Assembly: GCA_964247055.1 (NCBI GenBank)
Contig: OZ176053.1
Coordinates: forward strand, 13,020,001 to 13,084,000
Direction: 5' to 3'
Source of the DNA: Paragordius varius
Lineage: Eukaryota; Nematomorpha
Length of the DNA stretch: 64,000 nucleotides
The notes under the pieces were generated by a model. The model was given only the letters and a program-made list of their open reading frames with translations, had not been told where the DNA came from and searched no databases. Below are positions 1 through 12,546 of this stretch, piece after piece. Numbering within the stretch: the first letter of the stretch is position 1; the number at the start of each line of letters is the position of its first letter. A program made the translations under genes and the position numbers.

Positions 1-1215
1 CTCTTAGTAGGATTACATCAAAATATAGAGATAGTTTGGCAAACTCTTTCATATCCGATTTTTACAACGATACTTTAAAAATTAATGTATAAAACTAGTC
101 GTATCAATAAATCGCATCAATACTCAAGTTAAACTTTGTCCTTAAAAATCGGATATTGGTCACCGATGAACAAAATTATTTTTTATATATTCTCTTAGTC
201 GGACTACATCAAAATATAGAGATAGTTTGGCAAACTCTTTCATATCCGATTTTTACAACGATACTTTAAAAATTAATGTATAAAACTAGTCGCATCAATA
301 CTCAAGTTAAACTTTGTCCTTAAAAATCGGATTTTGGTCACCGGTGAACAAAATTATTTTTTATACATTCTCTTAGTAAGACTGCATCAAAATATAGAGA
401 CCGTTTGTCAAACTCTTTCATATCCGATTTTTACAACGATACTTTAAAAATTAATGTATAAAACTAGTCGCATCAATACTCAAGTTAAACTTTGTCCTTA
501 AAAATCGGATATTGGTCACCGGTGAACAAAATTATTTTTTATACATTCTCTTAGTAGGACTACATCAAAATATAGAGATAGTTTGGCAAACTCTTTCATA
601 TCCGATTTTTACAACGATACTTAAAAATTAATGTATAAAACTAGTCGTATCAATACTCAAGTTAAACTTTGTCCTTAAAAATCGAATATTGGTCACCAAT
701 GAACAAAATTATTTTTTATTCATTCTCTTAGTAAGACTACATCAAAATATAGAGATAGTTTGACAAACTCTTTAATATCCGATTTTTCCAACGATACTTT
801 AAAAATTAATGTATAAAACTAGTCGCATCAATTATCAAAAACTTTGTCCTTAAAAATCGGATATTGGTCACCGGTGAACAAAATAATTTTTTATACATTC
901 TCTTAGTAAGAGTGCATCAAAATATAGAGACCGTTTGGCAAACTCTTTCATATCCGATTTTTACAAAGATACTTTAAAAATTAATGTATAAAACTAGTCG
1001 CATCAATACTCAAGTTAAACTTTGTCCTTAAAAATCGGATATTGGTCACCGGTGAACAAAATAATTTTTTATACATTCTCTTAGTAAGAGTGCATCAAAA
1101 TATAGAGACCGTTTGGCAAACTCTTTCATATCCGATTTTTACAACGATACTTTAAAAATTAATGTATAAAACTAGTCGCATCAATACTCAAGTTAAACTT
1201 TGTCCTCAAAAATCG
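1..1215 (+). repeat. Segmental duplication, copy 1 (offset 3396)
   Basis: About seven monomers recur at 3397-4612 in the same order with the same private variants, including GTAGGATTAC, GTCGGACTAC, a one-base deletion giving GATACTTAAAAATT (GAAACTT in the other copy), ACCAATGAAC and AAAGATACT. Four substitutions and one 3-bp indel (near 840) were noticed between the copies. The copy may extend left beyond the window. Confidence 0.88.
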
Positions 1216-3396
1216 GATATTGGTCACCGGTGAACAAAATTATTTTTTATACATTCTCTTAGTAGGACTACATCAAAATATAGAGATAGTTTGGTAAACT
1301 CTTTCATATCCGATTTTTACAACGATACTTAAAAATTAATGTATAAAACTAGTCGTATCAATACTCAAGTTAAACTTTGTCCTTAAAAATCGGATATTGG
1401 TCACCGGCGAACAAAATAATTTTTTATACATTCTCTTAGTAACAGTGCATCAAAATATAGAGACCGTTTGGCAAACTCTTTCATATCCGATTTTTACAAC
1501 GTTACTTTAAAAATTAATGTATAAAACTAGTCGCATCAACACTCAAGTTAAACTTTGTCCTTTAAAATCGAATATTAGTCACCAGTGAACAAAACTATTT
1601 TTTATACATTCACTTAGTAAGACTACATCAAAATATAGACATAGTTTGACAAACTTTTTCATATCCGATTTTTACAACGATACTTTAAAAATTAATGTAT
1701 AAAACTAGTCGCATCAATATTCAAGTTAAATTTTGTCCTTAAAAATGGGATATTGGTCACCGGTGAACAAAACTATTTTTTATACATTCTCTTAGTAAGA
1801 CTACATCAAAATATAGAGATAGTTTGACAAACTCTTTCATATCCGATTTTTACAACGATACTTTAAAAATTAATGTATAAAACTAGTCGCATCAATACTC
1901 AAGTTAAATTTTGTCCTTAAAAATGGGATATTGGTCACCGGTGAACAAAACTATTTTTATACATTCTCTTAGTAAAACTACATCAAAATATAGAGATAGT
2001 TTGACAAACTTTTTCATATCCGATTTTTACAACGATACTTTAAAAATTAATGTATAAAACTAGTCGCATCAATATTCAAGTTAAATTTTGTCCTTAAAAA
2101 TGGGATATTGGTCACCGATGAACAAAATTATTTTTTATATATTCTCTTAGTCGGACTACATCAAAATATAGAGATAGTTTGACAAACTCTTTAATATCCG
2201 ATTTTTACAACGCCACATTAAATTAATGTATAAAACTAGTCGCATCAATACTCAAGTTAAATTTTGTCCTTAAAAATGGGATATTGGTCACCGGTGAACA
2301 AAACTATTTTTTATACATTCTCTTATTAAGACTACATCAAAATATAGAGATAGTTGACCTCTTTCATATCCGATTTTTACAACGATACTTTTAAAATTAA
2401 TGTATAAAACTAGTCGCATCAATATTCAAGTAAAACTTTGTCCTAAAAAATCGGATATTGGTCACCGGTGAACAAAACTATTTTTTATACATTCTTTTAG
2501 TAAGACTACATCAAAATATAGAGATAGTTGGATAAACTCTTTCATATCCGATTTTTACAACGATACTTTAAAAATTAATGTATAAAACTAGTCGCATAAA
2601 TACTCAAGTTAAATTTTGTCCTTAAAAATGGGATATTGGTCCCCGGTGAACAAAACTATTTTTTATACATTCTCTTGGTAAGACTACATCAAAATATAGA
2701 GATAGTTTGACAAACTCTTTCATATCCGATTTTTACAACGATACTTTAAAAATTAATATATAAAACTAGTCGCATCAATACTCAAGTTAAACTTTGTCCT
2801 AAAAAATCGGATATTGGTCACCGGTGAACAAAACTATTTTTTATACATTCTTTTAGTAAGACTACATCAAAATATAGAGATAATTTGATAAACTCTTTCA
2901 TATCCGATTTTTACAACGATACTTTAAAAATTAATGTAAAAAACTAGTCGTATCAATAAATCGCATCAATACTCAAGTTAAACTTTGTCCTTAAAAATCG
3001 GATATTAGTCGCCGGTAAAGAAAATAATTTTTTATACATTCTCTTAATAGGACTACATCAAAAAATAGAGATAGTTTGACAAACTCTTTCATATCCAATT
3101 TTTACAACGATACTTTAAAAATTATGGTATTAAACCAGTCGCATCAATACTCAACTTAAACTTTGTCCTTAAAAATCGGATATTGGTCACCGGTGAACAA
3201 AACTATTTTTTATACGTTCTCTTAGTAAGACTACATCAAAATATAGAGATAGTTTGACAAACTCTTTCATATCCCATTTTTACAACGATACTTTAAAAAT
3301 TAATGTATAAAACTAGTCGTATCAATACTCAAGTTAAACTTTGTCCTTAAAAATCGGATATTGGTCACCGGTGAACAAAATTATTTTTTATACATT

Positions 3397-4612
3397 CTCT
3401 TAGTAGGATTACATCAAAATATAGAGATAGTTTGGCAAACTCTTTCATATCCGATTTTTACAACGATACTTTAAAAATTAATGTATAAAACTAGTCGTAT
3501 CAATAAATCGCATCAATACTCAAGTTAAACTTTGTCCTTAAAAATCGGATATTGGTCACCGATGAACAAAATTATTTTTTATATATTCTCTTAGTCGGAC
3601 TACATCAAAATATAGAGATAGTTTGGCAAACTCTTTCATATCCGATTTTTACAACGATACTTTAAAAATTAATGTATAAAACTAGTCGCATCAATACTCA
3701 AGTTAAACTTTGTCCTTAAAAATCGGATTTTGGTCACCGGTGAACAAAATTATTTTTTATACATTCTCTTAGTAAGACTGCATCAAAATATAGAGACCGT
3801 TTGTCAAACTCTTTCATATCCGATTTTTACAACGATACTTTAAAAATTAATGTATAAAACTAGTCGCATCAATACTCAAGTTAAACTTTGTCCTTAAAAA
3901 TCGGATATTGGTCACCGGTGAACAAAATTTTTTTTTATACATTCTCTTAGTAGGACTACATCAAAATATAGAGATAGTTTGGCAAACTCTTTCATATCCG
4001 ATTTTTACAACGAAACTTAAAAATTAATGTATAAAACTAGTCGTATCAATACTCAAGTTAAACTTTGTCCTTAAAAATCGAATATTGGTCACCAATGAAC
4101 AAAATTATTTTTTATTCATTCTCTTAGTAAGACTACATCAAAATATAGAGATAGTTTGACAAACTCTTTAATATCCGATTTTTCCAACGATACTTTAAAA
4201 ATTAATGTATAAAACTAGTCGCATCAATTATCAAGTTAAACTTTGTCCTTAAAAATCGGATATTGGTCACCGGTGAACAAAATAATTTTTTATACATTCT
4301 CTTAGTAAGAGTGCATCAAAATATAGAGACCGTTTGGCAAACTCTTTCATATCCGATTTTTACAAAGATACTCTAAAAATTAATGTATAAAACTAGTCGC
4401 ATCAATACTCAAGTTAAACTTTGTCCTTAAAAATCGGATATTGGTCACCGGTGAACAAAATAATTTTTTATACATTCTCTTAGTAAGAGTGCATCAAAAT
4501 ATAGAGACCGTTTGGCAAACTCTTTCATATCCGATTTTTACAACGATACTTTAAAAATTAATGTATAAAACTAGTCGCATCAATACTCAAGTTAAACTTT
4601 GTCCTTAAAAAT
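3397..4612 (+). repeat. Segmental duplication, copy 2 (offset 3396)
   Basis: Matches 1-1215. The offset is 3396 up to the fifth monomer and 3399 afterwards, because copy 1 lacks three bases near 840. The match ends near 4612, where this copy switches to the TTAGTCGCCGGTAAAG variant that marks the entry into domain 2. The same variant closes the monomer at 2850. Confidence 0.88.
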
Positions 4613-4654
4613 CGGATATTAGTCGCCGGTAAAGAAAATAATCTTTTATACATT

Positions 4655-4832
4655 CTCTTAGTAGTACTACATCAAAATATAGAGATAGTTTGACAAACTC
4701 TTTAATATCTGATTTTTAGAGCGATACTTTAAAAATTAATGTATAATTTAGCATACGACAATATTCAAGTTAAACTTTGTCCTTAAAAATCGGATATTGG
4801 TGACCGGTGAACGAAACTATTTTCTATACATT
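4655..4832 (+). repeat. First B-type monomer, 178 bp
   Basis: The centre reads GTATAATTTAGCATACGAC where the basic type reads GTATAAAACTAGTCGCATC. The overall length is unchanged, so this is a cluster of substitutions confined to about 17 bp and not an insertion. The same monomer has TATCTGATTTTTAGAGCG in and after the left arm, GGTGACCGGTGAACG at the palindrome, and TTTTCTATAC in the tail. The changes remove the ACTAGT site and the tandem-duplication site. In the sub-variant with GTATGATTTAGCATAC a new 5-bp hairpin stem appears. Confidence 0.85.
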
Positions 4833-5699
4833 CTCTTAGAAGGACTACATTAAAATATAGAGATAGTTTGACAAACTCTTTCATATCCGATTTTTACAAC
4901 GATACTTGAAAAAATTGATGTATAAAAATCGTATCAATACTCAAGTTAAACTTTGTCCTTAAAAATCGGATATTGGTCACCAGTGAACAAAATTATTTTT
5001 TATACATTCTCTTAGTAAGAAATATAGAGATAGTTTGACAAACTCTTTCATATCCGATTTTTACAACGATACTTTAAAAATTAATGTATAAAACTAGTCG
5101 CATCAATACTCAAGTTAAATTTTGTCCTTAAAACTGGGATATTGGTCACCGGTGAACAAAACTATTTTTTATACATTCTCTTACTAAGACTACATTAAAA
5201 TATAGAGATAGTTTGACAAATTCTTTCATATCCGATTTTTACAACGATACTTTAAAAATTAATGAATAAAACTAGTCGCATCAATACTCAATTTAAACTT
5301 TGTCAAAAATCGGATATTGGTCACCGGTGAACAAAACTATTTTTTATAATTCTTTTAGTAAGACTACATCAAAATATAGAGATAGTTTGACAAACTCTTT
5401 AATATCTGATTTTTACAACGATACTTTAAAAATTAATGTCTAATTTAGCATACGACAATATTCAAGTTAAACTTTGTCCTTAAAAATCGGATATTGGTGA
5501 CCGGTGAACGAAACTATTTTCTATACATTCTCTTAGAAGGACTACATTAAAATATAGAGATAGTTTGACAAACTCTTTCATATCCGATTTTTACAACGAT
5601 ACTTGAAAAATTAATGTATGATTTAGCATACGACAATATTCAAGTTAAACTTTGTCCTTAAAAATCGGATATTGGTGACCGGTGAACGAAACTATTTTC

Positions 5700-7740
5700 T
5701 ATACATTCTCTTAGACTACATTAAAATATAGAGATAGTTTGACAAACTCTTTCATATCCGATTTTTACAACGATACTTGAAAAAATTAATGTATAAAACT
5801 AGTCGTATCAATACTCAAGTTAAACTTTGTCCTTAAAAATCGGATATTGGTCACCAGTGAACAAAATTATTTTTTATACATTCTCTTAGTAAGAAATATA
5901 GAGATAGTTTGTCAAACTCTTTTCATATCCGATTTTTACAACGATACTTTAAAAATTAATGTATGATTTAGCATACGACAATATTCAAGTTAAACTTTGT
6001 CCTTAAAAATCGGATATTGGTGACCGGTGAACGAAACTATTTTCTATACATTCTCTTAGAAGGACTACATTAAAATATAGAGATAGTTTGACAAACTCTT
6101 TCATATCCGATTTTTACAACGATACTTGAAAAAATTGATGTATGAAAATCGTATCAATACTCAAGTTAAACTTTGTCCTTAAAAATCGGATATTGGTCAC
6201 CAGTGAACAAAATTATTTTTTATACATTCTCTTAGTAAGAAATATAGAGATAGTTTGACAAACTCTTTCATATCCGATTTTTACAACGATACTTTAAAAA
6301 TTAATGTATAAAACTAGTCATATCAATAAATCGCATCAATACTCAAGTTAAACTTTGTCCTTAAAAATCGGATATTGGTCACCGGTGAACAAAATTATTT
6401 TTTATACATTCTCTTTAAGACTACATCAAAATATAGAGATAGTTTGACAAACTCTTTAATATCTGATTTTTAGAGCGATACTTTAAAAATTAATGTATAA
6501 TTTAGCATACGACAATAAGCAAGTTAAACTTTGTCCTTAAAAATCGGATATTAGTCGCCGGTAAAGAAAATAATATTTTATACATTCTCTTAGTAGTACT
6601 ACATCAAAATATAGAGATAGTTTGACAAACTCTTTAATATCTGATTTTTAGAGCGATACTTTAAAAATTAATGTATAATTTAGCATACGAGAATAAGCAA
6701 GTTAAACTTTGTCCTTAAAAATCGGATATTGGTCTCCGGTGAACAAAATTATTTTTTATACATTCTATTATTAAGACTACATCAAAATATAGAGATAGTT
6801 TGACAAACTCTTTCATCTCCGATTTTTACAACGATACTTTGAAAATTAATGTATAAAACTAGTCGCATCAATACTCAAGTTAAACTTTGTCAAAAATCGG
6901 ATATTGGTCACCGGTGAACAAAACTATTTTTTATACATTCTTTTAGTAAGACTACATCAAAATATAGAGATAGTTTGACTAACTCTTTCATATCCGATTT
7001 TTACAACGATACTTTTAAAATTAATGTATAAAACTAATCGCATCAATACTCAAGTTAAACTTTGTCCTTAACAATCGGATATTGGTCTTTGGTGAACAAA
7101 ATTATTTTTTATACATTCTCTTATTAAGACTACATCAAAATATAGAGATAGTTTGACAAACTCTTTCATATCCGATTTTTACAACGATACTTTAAAAATT
7201 ATTGTATAAAACTAGTCGCATCAATACTCAAGCTAAACTTTGTCCTTAAAAATGGGATATTGTCACCGGTGAACAAAACTATTTTTTATACATTCTCTTA
7301 GTAAGACTACATCAAAATATAGAGATAGTTTGACAAACTCTTTCATATCCGATTTTTACAACGATACTTTAAAAATTAATGTATAAAACTAGTCGCATCA
7401 ATACTCAAGTTAAATTTTGTCCTTAAAAATGGGATATTGGTCACCGGTGAACAAAACTATTTTTTATACATTCTCTTAGTACGACTACATTAAAATATAG
7501 AGATAGTTTGACAAATTCTTTCATATCCGATTTTTACAACGATACTTTAAAAATTAATGTATAAAACTAGTCGCATCAATACTCAAGTTAAACTTTGTCA
7601 AAAATCGGATATTGGTCACCGGTGAACAAAACTATTTTTTATAATTCTTTTAGTAAGACTACATCAAAATATAGAGATAGTTTGACAAACTCTTTAATAT
7701 CTGATTTTTACAACGATACTTTAAAAATTAATGTATAATT
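5700..7740 (+). repeat. Domain 2 duplication I, copy 1 (offset about 4.25 kb)
   Basis: Matches about 9955-11985. Shared private markers in order: GTTTGTCAAACTCTTTTC (5909 and 10167), the AATAAGC B-type pair, CATTCTATTATTAAG, TTCATCTCCG, GGTCTTTGGTG (7084 and 11331) and GTACGACTACATT. The offset falls from 4258 to about 4247 because the second copy has lost short stretches near 11186 and 11266. Confidence 0.8.
6587..6764 (+). repeat. B-type monomer, AATAAGC sub-variant, 178 bp
   Basis: This B-type copy has TTTTTAGAGCGATAC, ACGAGAATAAGCAAG and GGTCTCCGGTG. It belongs to the sub-lineage with AATAAGC after the B centre, as opposed to AATATTC elsewhere. This sub-lineage is often followed or preceded by monomers carrying TTAGTCGCCGGTAAAG, also seen at the end of domain 1. 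Confidence 0.78.
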
Positions 7741-7975
7741 TAGCATACGACAATATTCAAGTTAAACTTTGTCCTTAAAAATCGGATATTGGTGACCGGT
7801 GAACGAAACTATTTTCTATACATTCTCTTAGAAGGACTACATTAAAATATAGAGATAGTTTGACAAACTATCTCTATATCCGATTTTTACAACGATACTT
7901 GAAAAAATTAATGTATAAAACTAGTCGTATCAATACTCAAGTTAAACTTTGTCCTTAAAAATCGGATATTGGTCA
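6845..7975 (+). repeat. Domain 2 duplication III, copy 1 (offset 7419)
   Basis: Matches 14264-15393. Both copies share GACTAACTC, AACTAATCGC, GGTCTTTGGTG, ATTATTGTATAAAAC and a two-base loss giving GATATTGTCACC. Copy 1 alone contains the 33-bp palindrome at 7847-7879, so that change arose after the duplication, or copy 2 received the normal version by conversion. Confidence 0.8.
7847..7879. repeat. 33-bp perfect palindrome (16-bp arms, 1-base centre)
   Basis: The left arm ATATAGAGATAGTTTG (7847-7862) is the ordinary monomer sequence. The right arm (7864-7879) is its exact reverse complement and replaces the ordinary CTTTCATAT. The normal monomer has only 6-bp arms here. The change is confined to the stretch that would be copied if replication used the left arm as template within a hairpin, and it adds one base. 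This is the expected outcome of quasipalindrome template switching, a known mutation mechanism. I saw it nowhere else in the window. Confidence 0.88.
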
Positions 7976-10900
7976 CCGGTGACCAAAATTATTTTTTATA
8001 CATTCTCTTATTAAGACTACATCAAAATATAGAGATAGTTTGACAAACTCTTTAATATCTGATTTTTACAACGATACTTTAAAAATTAATGTATGATTTA
8101 GCATACGACAATATTCAAGTTAAACTTTGTCCTTAAAAATCGGATATTGGTGACCGGTGAACGAAACTATTTTCTATACATTCTCTTAGAAGGACTACAT
8201 TAAAATATAGAGATAGTTTGACAAACTCTTTCATATCCGATTTTTACAACGATACTTGAAAAAATTAATGTATAAAACTAGTCGTATCAATACTCAAGTT
8301 AAACTTTGTCCTTAAAAATCGGATATTGGTCACCAGTGAACAAAATTATTTTTTATACATTCTCTTAGTAAGAAATATAGAGATAGTTTGACAAACTCTT
8401 TCATATCCGATTTTTACAACGATACTTTAAAAATTAATATATAAAACTAGTCGTATCAATAAATCGCATCAATACTCAAGTTAAACTTTGTCCTTAAAAA
8501 TCGGATATTGGTCACCGGTGAACAAAATTATTTTTTATACATTCTCTTATTAAGACTACATCAAAATATAGAGATAGTTTGACAAACTCTTTCATATCCG
8601 ATTTTTACAACGATACTTTAAAATTTAATGTATATAACTAGTCGCATCAATACTCAAGCTAAACTTTGTCCTTAAAAATGGGATATTGGTCACCGGTGAA
8701 CAAAACTATTTTTTATACATTCTCTTACTAAGACTACATTAAAATATAGAGATAGTTTGACAAATTCTTTCATATCCGATTTTTACAACGATACTTTAAA
8801 AATTAATGAATAAAACTAGTCGCATCAATACTCAAATTAAACTTTGTCAAAAATCGGATATTGGTCACCGGTGAACAAAACTATTTTTTATAAATCTTTT
8901 AGTAAGACTACATCAAAATATAGAGATAGTTTGACAAACTCTTTAATATCTGATTTTTACAACGATACTTTAAAAATTAATGTCTAATTTAGCATACGAC
9001 AATATTCAAGTTAAACTTTGTCCTTAAAAATCGGATATTGGTGACCGGTGAACGAAACTATTTTCTATACATTCTCTTAGAAGGACTACATTAAAATATA
9101 GAGATAGTTTGACAAACTCTTTCATATCCGATTTTTACAACGATACTTGAAAAATTAATGTATGATTTAGCATACGACAATATTCAAGTTAAACTTTGTC
9201 CTTAAAAATCGGATATTGGTGACCGGTGAACGAAACTATTTTCTATACATTCTCTTAGAAGGACTACATTAAAATATAGAGATAGTTTGACAAACTCTTT
9301 CATATCCGATTTTTACAACGATACTTTAAAAATTAATGTATAAAACTAGTCGCATCAATACTCAAGTTAAACTTTGTCAAAAATCGGATATTGGTCACCG
9401 GTGAACAAAACTATTTTTTATACATTCTTTTAGTAAGACTACATCAAAATATAGAGATAGTTTGACTAACTCTTTCATATCCGATTTTTACAACGATACT
9501 TTTAAAATTAATGTATAAAACTAATCGCATCAATACTCAAGTTAAACTTTGTCCTTAACAATCGGATATTGGTCTTTGGTGAACAAAATTATTTTTTATA
9601 CATTCTCTTATTAAGACTACATCAAAATATAGAGATAGTTTGACAAACTCTTTCATATCCGATTTTTACAACGATACTTTAAAAATTATTGTATAAAACT
9701 AGTCGCATCAATACTCAAGCTAAACTTTGTCCTTAAAAATGGGATATTGGTCACCGGTGAACAAAACTATTTTTTATACATTCTCTTAGTAAGACTACAT
9801 CAAAATATAGAGATAGTTTGACAAACTCTTTCATATCCGATTTTTACAACGATACTTGAAAAAATTAATGTATAAAACTAGTCGTATCAATACTCAAGTT
9901 AAACTTTGTCCTTAAAAATCGGATATTGGTCACCGGTGACCAAAATTATTTTCTATACATTCTCTTAGAAGGACTACATTAAAATATAGAGATAGTTTGA
10001 CAAACTCTTTCATATCCGATTTTTACAACGATACTTGAAAAAATTAATGTATAAAACTAGTCGTATCAATACTCAAGTTAAACTTTGTCCTTAAAAATCG
10101 GATATTGGTCACCAGTGAACAAAATTATTTTTTATACATTCTCTTAGTAAGAAATATAGAGATAGTTTGTCAAACTCTTTTCATATCCAATTTTTACAAC
10201 GATACTTTAAAAATTTATGTATGATTTAGCATACGACAATATTCAAGTTAAACTTTGTCCTTAAAAATCGGATATTGGTGACCGGTGAACGAAACTATTT
10301 TCTATAGATTCTCTTAGAAGGACTACATTAAAATATAGAGATAGTTTGACAAACTCTTTCATATCCGATTTTTACAACGATACTTGAAAAAATTGATGTA
10401 TAAAAATAGTCGTATCAATACTCAAGTTAAACTTTGTCCTTAAAAATCGGATATTGGTCACCAGTGAACAAAATTATTTTTTATACATTCTCTTAGTAAG
10501 AAATATGGAGATAGTTTGACAAACTCTTTCATATCCGATTTTTACAACGATACTTTAAAAATTAATGTATAAAACTAGTCATATCAATAAATCGCATCAA
10601 TACTCAAGTTAAACTTTGTCCTTAAAAATCGGATATTGGTCACCGGTGAACAAAATTATTTTTTATACATTCTCTTTAAGACTACATCAAAATATAGAGA
10701 TAGTTTGACAAACTCTTTAATATCTGATTTTTAGAGCGATACTTTAAAAATTAATGTATAATTTAGCATACGACAATAAGCAAGTTAAACTTTGTCCTTA
10801 AAAATCGGATATTAGTCGCCGGTAAAGAAAATAATCTTTTATACATTCTCTTAGTAGTACTACATCAAAATATAGAGATAGTTTGACAAACTCTTTAATA

Positions 10901-10983
10901 TCTGATTTTTAGAGCGATACTTTAAAAATTAATGTATAATTTAGCATACGAGAATAAGCAAGTTAAACTTTGTCCTTAAAAAT
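7885..10983 (+). repeat. Domain 2 duplication II, copy 1 (offset 8132-8133)
   Basis: About 3.1 kb matching 16018-19115, the longest duplication seen in domain 2. Shared markers include TGTATATAAC (8629 and 16761), AATGAATAAAAC, GTCTAATTTAGC (8982 and 17114), GGTCTTTGGTG (9571 and 17703) and GTTTGTCAAACTCTTTTC. Only about half a dozen differences were noticed. Its left end falls immediately after the large palindrome at 7847-7879. Confidence 0.85.
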
Positions 10984-11985
10984 CGGATATTGGTCTCCGG
11001 TGAACATAATTATTTTTTATACATTCTATTATTAAGACTACATCAAAATATAGAGATAGTTTGACAAACTCTTTCATCTCCGATTTTACAACGATACTTT
11101 GAAAATTAATGTATAAAACTAGTCGCATCAATACTCAAGTTAAACTTTGTCAAAAATCGGATATTGGTCACCGGTGAACAAAACTATACATTCTTTTAGT
11201 AAGACTACATCAAAATATAGAGATAGTTTGACTAACTCTTTCATATCCGATTTTTACAACGATACTATTAATGTATAAAACTAATCGCATCAATACTTAA
11301 GTTAAACTTTGTCCTTAACAATCGGATATTGGTCTTTGGTGAACAAAATTATTTTTTATACATTCTCTTATTAAGACTACATCAAAATATAGAGATAGTT
11401 TGACAAACTCTTTCATATCCGATTTTTACAACGATACTTTAAAAATTATTGTATAAAACTAGTCGCATCAATACTCAAGCTAAACTTTGTCCTTAAAAAT
11501 GGGATATTGGTCACCGGTGAACAAAACTATTTTTTATACATTCTCTTAGTAAGACTACATCAAAATATAGAGATAGTTTGACAAACTCTTTCATATCCGA
11601 TTTTTACAACGATACTTTAAAAATTAATGTATAAAACTAGTCGCATCAATACTCAAGTTAAATTTTGTCCTTAAAAATGGGATATTGGTCACCGGTGAAC
11701 AAAACTATTTTTTATACATTCTCTTAGTACGACTACATTAAAATATAGAGATAGTTTGACAAATTCTTTCATATCCGATTTTTACAACGATACTTTAAAA
11801 ATTAATGTATAAAACTAGTCGCATCAATACTCAAGTTAAAATTTGTCAAAAATCGGATATTGGTCACCGGTGAACAAAACTATTTTTTATAAATCTTTTA
11901 GTAAGACTACATCAAAATATAGAGATAGTTTGACAAACTCTTTAATATCTGATTTTTACAACGATACTTTAAAAATTAATGTATA
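9955..11985 (+). repeat. Domain 2 duplication I, copy 2
   Basis: Matches about 5700-7740. It differs by a few substitutions and by two short deletions, one in the T-tract of the tail (near 11186) and one in the A-tract (near 11266). These leave monomers of 167 bp (11026-11192) and 172 bp (11193-11364). Confidence 0.8.
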
Positions 11986-12546
11986 ATTTAGCATACGACA
12001 ATAAGCAAGCTAAACTTTGTCCTTAAAAATCGGATATTGGTCTCCGGTGAACAAAATTATTTTTTATACATTCTCTTATTAAGACTACATCAAAATATAG
12101 AGATAGTTTGACAAACTCTTTCATATCCGATTTTTACAACGATACTTTAAAAAATAATGTATAAAACTAGTCGCATCAATACTCAAGTTAAACTTTGTCA
12201 AAAATCGGATATTGGTCACAGGTGAACAAAACTATTTTTTATACATTCTTTTAGTAAGACTACATCAAAATATAGAGATAGTTTGACAAACTCTTTAATA
12301 TCTGATTTTTACAACGATACTTTAAAAATTAATGTATAATTTAGCATACGACAATATTCAAGTTAAACTTTGTCCTTAAAAATCGGATATTGGTGACCGG
12401 TGAACGAAACTATTTTCTATACATTCTCTTAGAAGGACTACATTAAAATATAGAGGTAGTTTGACAAACTCTTTCATATCCGATTTTTACAACGATACTT
12501 TAAAAATTAATGTATAAAACTAGTCGCATCAATACTCAAGCTAAAC

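Larger units (their letters stand above)
1..4654 (+). repeat. Domain 1: 26 basic and long monomers
   Basis: Monomers start at 1, 192, 370, 548, 725, 900, 1078, 1256, 1433, 1611, 1789, 1966, 2144, 2320, 2494, 2672, 2850, 3041, 3219, 3397, 3588, 3766, 3944, 4121, 4299 and 4477. Typical domain markers are GTTTGGCAAAC, GACCGTTTGGC, the AAAAATGGGATAT right-arm variant and CCGATGAAC. B-type centres are absent. The long form occurs at 1-191, 2850-3040 and 3397-3587. The first and last parts are copies of each other at an offset of about 3.4 kb; the middle (about 1216-3396) is not duplicated within the window. The left limit of the domain lies outside the window. Confidence 0.85.

Noticed and set aside
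4655-4832. B-type centre as an inserted element
   Set aside because: Monomer length stays 178 bp and there is no target duplication; it is a replacement of sequence, not an insertion.
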